Shown piece by piece: positions 11,201-18,114 of a stretch of DNA of 64,000 nucleotides. Under the pieces are notes generated by a model. The model worked only from the letters and a program-made list of their open reading frames with translations. It did not search any database and was not told the origin of the DNA. Numbering within the stretch: the stretch's first letter is position 1; each line of letters begins with the position of its first letter. The translations under genes were made by a program, and so were the position numbers. The DNA lies in the NCBI RefSeq assembly GCF_024055595.1, contig NZ_JAMXOF010000001.1, positions 496,001 through 560,000 on the forward strand, in the 5' to 3' direction. Source of the stretch: Mucilaginibacter aurantiaciroseus. GTDB taxonomy: Bacteria; Bacteroidota; Bacteroidia; Sphingobacteriales; Sphingobacteriaceae.

Positions 11201-11642
11201 TTTAAGCTATCAAAAGATGGCTGATAAAACTACTGCCGAGATATTTAAAGATAAGCTTACAGATAGCGGACGTTTAGAAGCAAACCAATTTAGCAGTATT
11301 TATATAAGCGATATTTTAAATGCCAAAAATGTAAACGAATTGCCGTACCTATACCAGCAGGCGCCAATACGTTTTATAACACCATTAAATAATAAACAAG
11401 GTGATGTATTGATTAATGGTAATTTTTGGGGCATTGTACCGTACGAAGGTAAATATGATGCCTTAGGATTAGTAACTGCCCATTATGATAAGCGCACTAA
11501 ACAGTTTTCGACGCCTGAATATTGGATTAACGGGATGATAAATTCGCAGGAACTAACTCATTTGTATCATTACAAAACAGTAAATGGAAATAGTTTTATT
11601 ATCACTACCTACGATGGCAAAGTTATGTTGCTAACTAAGTAA
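8292..11642 (+). CDS. Second FG-GAP/VCBS repeat lipoprotein with ASPIC/UnbV domain
   Basis: A paralogue of the preceding gene, 1116 residues from ATG 8292, four bases after the upstream stop; an in-frame start at 8253 would overlap that gene and hide the signal. The N-terminus has positive charges, a hydrophobic stretch and the lipobox YTSC (Cys34). About thirteen D-x-[DN]-x-D-G repeats are visible (DFNNDGLED, DINGDGLKD, DLDNDGDLE, DIDGDGKAD and others). The ASPIC-like segment near residues 530-610 contains TAYESTQGNN and LLVLWPDNSYQ. Spacing implies translational coupling with the first copy, so the two proteins may act as a pair. It converges with the minus-strand gene ending at 11648. No enzyme motif was recognised. 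Confidence 0.9.
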   Translation: MPKAKNKKPIAIPYKQLLLFCCIILAGVAIYTSCKTNKIGYGIFKLLPPGKTNVNFVNKNTVSDSVNILDYLYFYNGAGVASADFNNDGLEDLYFVSNQGPNKLYLNKGDLKFEDITAKAGVAGTGSWKTGVTVVDINGDGLKDIYVCVVSNYKGFKGKNQLYINNGDLTFTESAAKYGLDFSGFSTQASFTDYDKDGDLDMFLLTSSVHSNDTYGDSTLRYKISHDAGDHLFRNDNNKFIDVTAGSGIYSAPIGYGLGVSVGDLNNDGWDDIYVSNDFFEQDYYYVNQKNGTFKEELKSAFGHTSLFSMGNTLSDVNKDGYLDVISTDMLPEEMKVLKSTINDEPLDIYNQEVNAGYYYQYSKNCLQLNVGNGKKFVDISLYAGMSATDWTWSPLVQDFDMDGRKDMFFSNGIKKRLNDMDYLKYLGDPNVIKDFKTSRFFDKEKINLMPDGDVHNYLYHGGDKLKFNDVSGGNDMQDASISAGSVAVDLDNDGDLELVTNNMNAPASIYQNMTMENHKNKPAFLKLSIKYTKANPDGIGTKFYLRSAKQVDHQEIQTSTAYESTQGNNLLFTFLPGDKPLELLVLWPDNSYQIIKKLNLGEKTVITYAKSKTQPALDVSGLISAFISDKRQFTYANVKANLIATVQPFETPDFNYYGLLPHTYLPHTPGIAIADVNGDGIEDIYVGGIAGEDKYILAGNQNGAFTKVMVDAFAPFKQQGDTEAEWVDVNNDGLPDLVVLSANHPFVESGKNTQPRLYINKGNYKFEYKALPKINNLVSKILAYDFDGDGIKDLFFSSSVSFQNYTLPASSVVLLNKSNGNFAIAAKDRFADLTSIRYITNIATADIDHNGVDDLIICAEWQPVQIFLNKNKKLLKFSSPVLINEKGWWQSAIITDIDGDGKADLIAGNWGTNNKYNVNGKQPLYAYNNDLDNDGKNDLILSYFYKENYYPFRPKNDLEQELPYLKKEYLSYQKMADKTTAEIFKDKLTDSGRLEANQFSSIYISDILNAKNVNELPYLYQQAPIRFITPLNNKQGDVLINGNFWGIVPYEGKYDALGLVTAHYDKRTKQFSTPEYWINGMINSQELTHLYHYKTVNGNSFIITTYDGKVMLLTK

Positions 11643-11647
11643 GAATT

Positions 11648-12586
11648 TTAAAAAATGGGCCAAAATATTTTTGTTACCCATTTGGCCGTATCTTTTTCTG
11701 TAAACCTGTTAGTTATAAGCGATTCATATGGCATAGCAGGGGATATTAATCGATGTGCTGTTTGGTAATTTTTTAATTGAGCATAAGCATTTAAAATAAC
11801 ATTTTTGCCACCTTTAACATTGGTTTCTAATTGATTACCATTTTTAACCAGGTTGTTTATTGCCATATTTTTACCTGGCATTATAACTTTGTTTATAGGT
11901 ATGGCAATCATTATCTGGTAGCCTTTAGTTTCGTTAACGTGTATGTTTAGCATAGGCGAATCTAATCCCCTTGCATTTTGTTCGTTTATTTGTTTTTTAA
12001 GCTCGCCTACAAGGTTGTAGATTACTTCGGGAGTAGGGTAGTTTGGTGTATTTGTGGTTAATGCAAGTACAATTGGGTTTTTAATCTGTGAGATCTTAAT
12101 AGGCATACCGTAAACATTAACATCAGTTTGCATGAATTTTTTAAAGCTCTTTAATATACCATCAATATCCTTGGTAATGCGTTTAATTTTTATAAAGTCG
12201 GCCACACGCGTATAAGGGTTAAGGCTGCTTTGCATTTCGGTGAACCAGGTTACTTCGCAAATATCTTCGCCTGTTGTAGCATAAATTAATTGTGTATTTA
12301 GTTTAATATCATCAAATTTAATAATTGCCTTCATTTCGCTGTTAGTGCTTTCTTTCAATATATATATTACACCCTTTAAGTTGTAATTACTGCTATCAAT
12401 AGCATTGTGCTGTCCCGGCCACCATTTAACCCACGCTTTTTTATTAACTAAAAATTTAGAAACGTTAATATCAGTTGCATCAATGTCAATAACATTGGTG
12501 GTTTTTATTTTTTGAGGGATAACAAAATAAATGCTGATAATAGCTAAAAGCAATAAGCCGAAGAGAATGAGAACCGGTTTTTTCAT
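11648..12586 (-). CDS. Membrane-anchored protein, possible SRPBCC plus GyrI-like domains
   Basis: A 312-residue protein with a single N-terminal hydrophobic segment (about residues 4-24), so it is likely anchored in the inner membrane or exported. The middle (about 40-155, with WVKWWPGQ near residue 54 and EVTWFTEMQ) resembles the SRPBCC/polyketide-cyclase-like folds often followed by an effector-binding domain. The C-terminal half (about 160-300, with YPTPEVIYNLVGELKKQI and GYQIMIAIPI) resembles GyrI-like small-molecule-binding domains. Both domain assignments are by overall pattern and are tentative. It is very AT- and Lys/Asn-rich, like the FG-GAP genes. It is divergent from the haloperoxidase-like gene and convergent with the second FG-GAP gene. 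The function is unknown. Confidence 0.7.
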   Translation of the reverse strand: MKKPVLILFGLLLLAIISIYFVIPQKIKTTNVIDIDATDINVSKFLVNKKAWVKWWPGQHNAIDSSNYNLKGVIYILKESTNSEMKAIIKFDDIKLNTQLIYATTGEDICEVTWFTEMQSSLNPYTRVADFIKIKRITKDIDGILKSFKKFMQTDVNVYGMPIKISQIKNPIVLALTTNTPNYPTPEVIYNLVGELKKQINEQNARGLDSPMLNIHVNETKGYQIMIAIPINKVIMPGKNMAINNLVKNGNQLETNVKGGKNVILNAYAQLKNYQTAHRLISPAMPYESLITNRFTEKDTAKWVTKIFWPIF

Positions 12587-12792
12587 GGAAATCAGGAAAC
12601 ATTTTATGGCGGGGACTTAACTTATAACAAGGCCCTTTCGCACTGTAAAAGTAATTATTTAAGCGGGTTAATATCAAACAATATATGTACTGGGCTATCA
12701 CTTAAAAAATCTTATATTAGCCTATAATCAAAGAAAAGCAAATGTAAGTTTATGGTACATGCCATTACGTTTTTCTTAAACTAAATTATGAT

Positions 12793-14121
12793 ATGAACCG
12801 TTTCTTGTTTTTACTTGCAGGTGTGATCTTTTTGTTTACGTCCTGCAAAAAGCCCTACTACCAAAAGCTTACTCACAACCCCGAACTTTATCGCGCTACA
12901 GTAAAAAAGCTAAATGATATCGTGCTCGAAAATAATTTCCCGCCGGTTATAGCATCTCGTAATTACGTATATGCCAATATTGCCGCATATGAAGTAATTG
13001 CCGCCGGTGACCCCCAACATTACCGCTCATTGGCCGGGCAGATTAAGCACTTGCTTAAAGCACCACAACCAGAAAAGGGAAAGGTAATAGATTTTCAATT
13101 TGCATCGCTTTTATCATTTTGCTTTGTGGGTAACGCGGTTACTTTTCCCGAAGGTAGTATGTCAATATATGTTGATGAGTTAAAACAAATGGTTAAAGAC
13201 GCCGGTATGCCGTCAGATGTTTTTGAAAATTCGGTAGCCTACTCAGATAGTGTCGCAAAACACATTATGCAATGGAGTAAGAAAGACAATTACGCCCAAA
13301 CCCGATCTGCAAGTAAGTATACTGTAACACGTAAAGATGGCCGTTGGATTCCTACGCCTCCAATGTATGCCCAAGCCCTTGAACCGCATTGGGGAGAAAT
13401 TCGTACAATGGTGTTAGACTCGGCCTCGCAGATATCCTCACCCGAACCTCCTGCTTATAACATGACTGATAAAAGCGGTGTGTTTTACAAGAATGTAATG
13501 GAGGTCAAAATTTTAGGTGATAGCCTAACCGCCGATCAAAAGAACATGGCCGATTTTTGGGATGATAACGCCTTCAAATTAAATGTGATAGGCCACGCAT
13601 CATTCGCTACCAAAAAATTTGGCCCTGCTGGCCACTGGATGAATATTGCAGCCATTGGGTCTAAAATGAAAAATGCCGATTTTGGCACAACCGCCGCAGC
13701 CTATACTGAAGCATCAATAGCGTTATTTGATGCTTTTATAAACTGTTGGTACGTAAAATATACATCTAATAGCGTTCGCCCCGAAACTGTAATAACCAAA
13801 ATGATTGAACCTGATTGGAGACCGTACATTCAAACTCCGCCATTTCCCGAATATATTAGCGGGCATGCCGTAATATCAGCAGCGGCCGCCGAAGTGCTTA
13901 CCCATGCTTTTGGCGATAATAAGGCTTATACCGATGCTTCCGAATCTGAATTTGGTATTCCTGCACGAACCTTTACATCATTTAGGGCAGCAGCACAAGA
14001 GGCAGGTTTATCGCGCGTTTATGGTGGGATACACTATAAAATGGCATGTGTTGCAGGTAATATGTCGGGCCGTAAAATTGGACGTCTGGTGGTAGAAAAG
14101 TTACATCTAAAAATTAGGTAA
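12793..14121 (+). CDS. Vanadium-haloperoxidase/PAP2-superfamily lipoprotein
   Basis: A 442-residue lipoprotein (lipobox FTSC, Cys18) of the acid phosphatase/vanadium-dependent haloperoxidase superfamily. The active-site motifs are in order: K-x6-RP in KYTSNSVRP (about residues 324-332), SGH in EYISGHA (about 356-361), and SR-x5-H in SRVYGGIH (about 406-413). These residues bind phosphate or vanadate. The Asp often found four residues after the last His is replaced (HYKMA). Homologues commonly sit beside FG-GAP/ASPIC and SusCD genes in Bacteroidota; whether they are phosphatases or haloperoxidases is not established. It is two to eleven bases upstream of the GH65 gene and is probably cotranscribed with it. 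Confidence 0.85.
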   Translation: MNRFLFLLAGVIFLFTSCKKPYYQKLTHNPELYRATVKKLNDIVLENNFPPVIASRNYVYANIAAYEVIAAGDPQHYRSLAGQIKHLLKAPQPEKGKVIDFQFASLLSFCFVGNAVTFPEGSMSIYVDELKQMVKDAGMPSDVFENSVAYSDSVAKHIMQWSKKDNYAQTRSASKYTVTRKDGRWIPTPPMYAQALEPHWGEIRTMVLDSASQISSPEPPAYNMTDKSGVFYKNVMEVKILGDSLTADQKNMADFWDDNAFKLNVIGHASFATKKFGPAGHWMNIAAIGSKMKNADFGTTAAAYTEASIALFDAFINCWYVKYTSNSVRPETVITKMIEPDWRPYIQTPPFPEYISGHAVISAAAAEVLTHAFGDNKAYTDASESEFGIPARTFTSFRAAAQEAGLSRVYGGIHYKMACVAGNMSGRKIGRLVVEKLHLKIR

Positions 14122-14132
14122 CAATGCTTGTT

Positions 14133-16172
14133 ATGAAAAAAACAGTTTTCTTTTTTATAATTCTAAATGCGTTTGCTGCCCCGAATTTAAACGCGCAAAG
14201 CGTTAGTCCGTGGGTTATTAAGGCTTACAAGATAGATCCTAAAAACTATTATGGTATTACAGTTGCTAATGGGATGATTGGTGTAGTATCGTCTCCCGAG
14301 CCATTCAGAGTAAAAAATGTAGTACTCGCCGGGGCTTATGACCTTTATGGCCGTGGCAGGGTAAGTAATTTTCTAAATAGCTTTAACCTTCTTAACATGT
14401 ATCTGGAGGTTGATGGCAAACGCCTCGATGCTAAAATGGTAAGCAACATGAAGCAGGAACTGGATATGCAGCACGCCGCCATGACCACCACTTTTGATTA
14501 TGGTGACAAAGCGAGTATTAAATATACATATTATTCCTTACGCCAGTTGCCGTTTACGGTATTGATGGATGTTGCTATTACCGCTAAAAAGGCCATCAAC
14601 ATTACAGCCGCCAGCGTAATGGAAGCACCGGATGCCTTGAAGGAAGTGCAGAATTATTATAACGAGATTGACAGGCCGCATGTAACCATTAGCCTGTTAA
14701 CGTCTACAGCCAAATCGCCTACCGGTAAGTTGCAGCTGTGCGCTTCCACCTCATTTTTGTTTAACGAGGAGCATGGCAAAGAGCCACGTGTTATACACGA
14801 AATGTGGGACAATAACATGCACCTAATGAAGTTTAGTCGTGCTATAACTGCAGGGCAAACCTATAAATATGGAGTTACAGGCTCGTCCATTACCTCGGCC
14901 CACCACGCCGACCCATTGAACGAGGCCGAGCGCCTGACCATTTTTGCCAAGCTGGAAGGCCGCGACAGGCTGATCCAGTTCCACAATAAGGCCTGGGACG
15001 AACTTTGGAAAAGCGATATCCAGATAGAAGGCGACGCGCAGGCACAGCAGGATGTGCATAGCATGTTGTATCACCTGTACTCATTCTCGCGTGAAGGCAC
15101 AGCTTTGTCGCCCTCGCCTATGGGGCTCTCGGGTTTGGGATATAACGGCCACGTGTTTTGGGATACCGACCTGTGGATGTTCCCGGCTATGCTGGTGATG
15201 CACCCTGAGATTGCCAGATCAATGGTGGAGTATCGTTTTGAAAGATTGGAGAACGCTCGTAAAAATGCGTTTTCGCACGGCTTTAAAGGCGCTATGTTCC
15301 CATGGGAAAGCGCCGACAGCGGGGTAGAAGAAACACCCGTTTGGGCACTAAGCGGCCCGTTTGAGCACCACATCAGCGCGGATGTTGCTAATGCTGCCTG
15401 GGCCTACTATTGCGTAACGCAGAATAAGCAATGGCTACGTGACAGGGGCTGGCCGCTACTACAGGCTACGGCCGATTTTTGGGCAAGCAGGGTAGAGCGT
15501 AACGGTGCCGGCCATTACGACATTAAGAACGTGGTGGCTGCCGATGAGTGGGCCGAGAATATCGATAATAACGCGTTCACCAATGCCGCTGCAAAAGCCA
15601 ATTTGATGAATGCCACAGCCGCCGCGAAAATCCTGGGCATACAAGCTGATAGCGATTGGGTGAATGTTGCTAACAATATCCCTATCCTTAAAATGGCAAA
15701 CGGCGTAACGCAGGAACACGCACAATATAAAGGTGAGGGTATTAAGCAGGCAGACGTAAACCTGCTGGCCTACCCGCTCAAAACCATAACCGACCCGGCG
15801 CAAATCAGAAAAGACCTGGAATATTATGAAACTCGTGTTCCAAACGAGGGTACCCCGGCCATGACGCAAGGCGTATTCGCCCTGCTTTACGCCCGCTTGG
15901 GCGATGGGCAAAAAGCTTACAAATGGTTTAAGGAAGCTTACGAGCCAAACCTAAACCCACCGTTCCGTGTAATTGCGGAAACCAAGGGTGGTACCAATCC
16001 ATACTTCGCAACCGGCGCGGGTGGCATTATCCAGGCCATGCTGATGGGTTTCGGTGGATTGGACATTACACCGACTGGTATCATACAGATAAAAAGCAAA
16101 CTGCCGGCTAACTGGAAATCGTTAAAAATTACCGGAGTGGGTGTTAACAAGACAACCTATACGGTGAAATAA
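14133..16172 (+). CDS. Secreted glycoside hydrolase family 65 enzyme
   Basis: A roughly 680-residue GH65-type protein (kojibiose/maltose phosphorylase and acid trehalase family) with an (alpha/alpha)6 barrel. ATG 14133 gives a clean signal peptide ending in LNAQ; an in-frame ATG at 14124 adds three residues. Barrel signatures are GHVFWDTDLWMFPAM (about residue 340) and ADEWAENIDNNAFTNAAA (about 470-488), the Glu of DEW being the expected general acid. The exported location argues for a hydrolase rather than a phosphorylase. A trehalose-like substrate is inferred from the GH37 trehalase 2 kb away. It follows the haloperoxidase-like gene almost without a gap. The 3' two thirds is clearly richer in GC than the genes upstream. 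Confidence 0.88.
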   Translation: MKKTVFFFIILNAFAAPNLNAQSVSPWVIKAYKIDPKNYYGITVANGMIGVVSSPEPFRVKNVVLAGAYDLYGRGRVSNFLNSFNLLNMYLEVDGKRLDAKMVSNMKQELDMQHAAMTTTFDYGDKASIKYTYYSLRQLPFTVLMDVAITAKKAINITAASVMEAPDALKEVQNYYNEIDRPHVTISLLTSTAKSPTGKLQLCASTSFLFNEEHGKEPRVIHEMWDNNMHLMKFSRAITAGQTYKYGVTGSSITSAHHADPLNEAERLTIFAKLEGRDRLIQFHNKAWDELWKSDIQIEGDAQAQQDVHSMLYHLYSFSREGTALSPSPMGLSGLGYNGHVFWDTDLWMFPAMLVMHPEIARSMVEYRFERLENARKNAFSHGFKGAMFPWESADSGVEETPVWALSGPFEHHISADVANAAWAYYCVTQNKQWLRDRGWPLLQATADFWASRVERNGAGHYDIKNVVAADEWAENIDNNAFTNAAAKANLMNATAAAKILGIQADSDWVNVANNIPILKMANGVTQEHAQYKGEGIKQADVNLLAYPLKTITDPAQIRKDLEYYETRVPNEGTPAMTQGVFALLYARLGDGQKAYKWFKEAYEPNLNPPFRVIAETKGGTNPYFATGAGGIIQAMLMGFGGLDITPTGIIQIKSKLPANWKSLKITGVGVNKTTYTVK

Positions 16173-16193
16173 CATCACCTCAAAGCATAATGT

Positions 16194-16217
16194 AGATACG
16201 CAATACTTCGCGTATCT
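16194..16217 (+). terminator. Intrinsic terminator after the GH65 gene
   Basis: An 8-bp perfect stem (AGATACGC with GCGTATCT) around an 8-nt loop, followed by TTTTTAATTTT, begins 22 nt after the GH65 stop. The hairpin resembles dispersed palindromes such as the one at 63101-63149, so it may have arisen from a repeat copy. Confidence 0.7.
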
Positions 16218-16265
16218 TTTTAATTTTACAAGCTAACAAATTATAATTTTAACGGTTAAACAGAT

Positions 16266-16559
16266 ATGAGCACAGCTGCAATCATTAAAGACCTTTCTAC
16301 TATTGATATTGACCGGGTAATCGAAATGGCCTGGGAAGACCGTACACCATTTGATGCCATTAAGGCGCAATTTGGGCTGAGTGAGCAAAATGTGATAGAC
16401 CTGATGCGCAGGCAAATGAAACTGAGTAGTTTTAAAATGTGGCGGGCAAGGGTGCAGGGCCGCCAAACTAAACATGCCAAATTACAGGTTGATGGTACCG
16501 ACAGGTTTAAATGCACCCTGCAACGCCAAATAACGCTGAATAAGATGAGCAAACGGTAA
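16266..16559 (+). CDS. TIGR03643/DUF2805 family small protein
   Basis: A 97-residue soluble protein. The core carries the features of the TIGR03643/DUF2805 family: DRVIEMAWEDRTPFDAIKAQ, then GLSEQNVIDLMRRQMK, then SSFKMWRARVQGRQTKH. This is a compact, basic, helix-turn-helix-like sequence. The family is widespread in Bacteroidota, cyanobacteria and proteobacteria and has no established function; DNA or RNA binding is only suggested by the charge. The usual family length is 75-100 residues. It stands alone between the GH65 terminator and the M28 peptidase. Confidence 0.85.
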   Translation: MSTAAIIKDLSTIDIDRVIEMAWEDRTPFDAIKAQFGLSEQNVIDLMRRQMKLSSFKMWRARVQGRQTKHAKLQVDGTDRFKCTLQRQITLNKMSKR

Positions 16560-16615
16560 CGCATATAATACAAATTCATTTCCTCTCAGCAGTTGTAATT
16601 TCCTAAATTGCTTTC

Positions 16616-17959
16616 ATGAAATACATCGGCCTGCTTATCACTTCTCTTATAACTATTTCGGCATCGGCCCAAACTTTTGTGAAACAGGATGCGGGCATCA
16701 AACAAATGGTAGAGGAGGTTTCTTCCAAAAATATTGAGGTGATAGTGCGCAAACTGGTGAGTTTTAAAACCCGCCATACATTAAGTGATACTGTAAGCAA
16801 AACCGAAGGTGTTGGTGCCGCCCGTAACTGGATCAAGGCCGAATATGAAAAGTATGCTGCCGCTTCAAATGGCCGGATGAAAGCATCTTTCGACGAATTT
16901 ATCCAGCCGCAAGGCAACCGTATTGATAAGCCAACACCCATGAAAAATGTCCTGGCGATATTGAAGGGTACCGATACTGCTGATAAGCGCATTTACATTG
17001 TATCCGGCCATTACGATTCGAGGGTGACAGATGTGATGAATATAAAATCAATCGCACCTGGCGCGGTCGATGATGCATCGGGCACCGCGGTTTCGATGGA
17101 ACTTGCAAGGGTGATGGCTAAACGGTCGTTCCCGGCAACCATTATATTTATGGCCGTGGTGGGCGAGGAGCAGGGCCTTTACGGCTCTACAAATGTTGCC
17201 AAACGCGCCAAAGCTGAAGGATGGCAAATAGATGCTATGCTGAACAATGACATTGTTGGAAACACCTACGGTATGGAAACCGGCTTGAAAGATAACCGTA
17301 GCGTGCGTGTATTTAGTGAAGGCGTACCTGCTGCAGAAACCGAGAAACAAGCGGCTATCCGTAATTCGGTAGGTGGAGAGAATGATAGCCCGGCACGGGA
17401 ACTGGCCCGTTATACCAAAGAGGTTGCCGAGCGCTATGTGGAGCAACTGGATGTAAAGCTCATTTACCGCCGCGACCGCTACCTGCGTGGCGGCGACCAC
17501 ACGCCGTTTTCACAACAAGGCTACACCGCCATCCGCATCACCGAAATGAATGAAGATTTTAACCGCCAGCACCAGGACATCCGCAAGGAAAATGGCGTAG
17601 ACTACGGCGATCTGCCCGATTTTGCCGATTATGATTATACCCAAAAGGTAGCCCGTATGAATTTGTCTGTGCTGGCAAACCTTGCCCTTGCGCCGGCATC
17701 GCCACAAAACGTAGGTATCATCACCAGTGGCTTAACCAATAAAACACAACTGAAATGGGATGCGCCCAAAGGCAAAGCACCCGCAGGTTATTACGTGCTG
17801 ATGCGCGAAACCATCAACCCGTATTGGGAAAAGAAATTTTATGTAACCGGCACCACCGCAAATATTGGTTACTCAAAAGATAATTACCTGTTCGCTGTAC
17901 AAGCCGTGGATATGGACGGACATGAAAGTTTGCCGGTGTTTCCTAAGCCTGTAAGGTAG
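16616..17959 (+). CDS. Exported M28-family zinc aminopeptidase
   Basis: A 447-residue M28 peptidase with a signal peptide (residues 1-19, ending ASAQ). The two-zinc site is intact: His in SGHYDSR, bridging Asp in GAVDDASG, the Glu-Glu pair in VGEEQGLYGS, Asp in LNNDIVGN and the final His in GGDHTPF. The C-terminal 85 residues look like a fibronectin-type beta domain (TQLKWDAPKG, LFAVQAVDMDGHES). It would release N-terminal amino acids in the periplasm. It is on the same strand as DUF2805 but with its own leader, and not obviously linked to the glycosidases. Confidence 0.92.
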   Translation: MKYIGLLITSLITISASAQTFVKQDAGIKQMVEEVSSKNIEVIVRKLVSFKTRHTLSDTVSKTEGVGAARNWIKAEYEKYAAASNGRMKASFDEFIQPQGNRIDKPTPMKNVLAILKGTDTADKRIYIVSGHYDSRVTDVMNIKSIAPGAVDDASGTAVSMELARVMAKRSFPATIIFMAVVGEEQGLYGSTNVAKRAKAEGWQIDAMLNNDIVGNTYGMETGLKDNRSVRVFSEGVPAAETEKQAAIRNSVGGENDSPARELARYTKEVAERYVEQLDVKLIYRRDRYLRGGDHTPFSQQGYTAIRITEMNEDFNRQHQDIRKENGVDYGDLPDFADYDYTQKVARMNLSVLANLALAPASPQNVGIITSGLTNKTQLKWDAPKGKAPAGYYVLMRETINPYWEKKFYVTGTTANIGYSKDNYLFAVQAVDMDGHESLPVFPKPVR

Positions 17960-18001
17960 GAGCTTAAATAAGCTGCGCAGTTAACCGGATAGCTTAACAC
18001 A

Positions 18002-18077
18002 TTTTGGGCCTAAGTTGGAAACTTAGGCCAGTAATTATAAAAAGGGAATGGTCTAAGTTTTCAACTTAGACCCAAAA
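18002..18077. repeat. Paired palindromes forming a nested inverted repeat
   Basis: Two hairpins lie back to back. 18007-18029 is a 10-bp stem with loop GGA, and 18050-18072 is a 10-bp stem with loop TTC. In addition the 16-base flank at 18002-18017 is the reverse complement of 18062-18077 with one mismatch, so the two palindromes are inverted copies of each other. The element sits between the convergent M28 and trehalase genes and may terminate both. The layout resembles REP/BIME-type elements; no transposase is nearby. Confidence 0.75.
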
Positions 18078-18114
18078 CAAAGCAAACTTTAAGCTTGAAA
18101 AGCAAAGGAATAAA

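Noticed and set aside
14823..15911. Several long minus-strand open frames inside the GH65 gene
   Set aside because: They are shadows of the GC-rich plus-strand codons; none has a domain, start context or codon pattern of its own.
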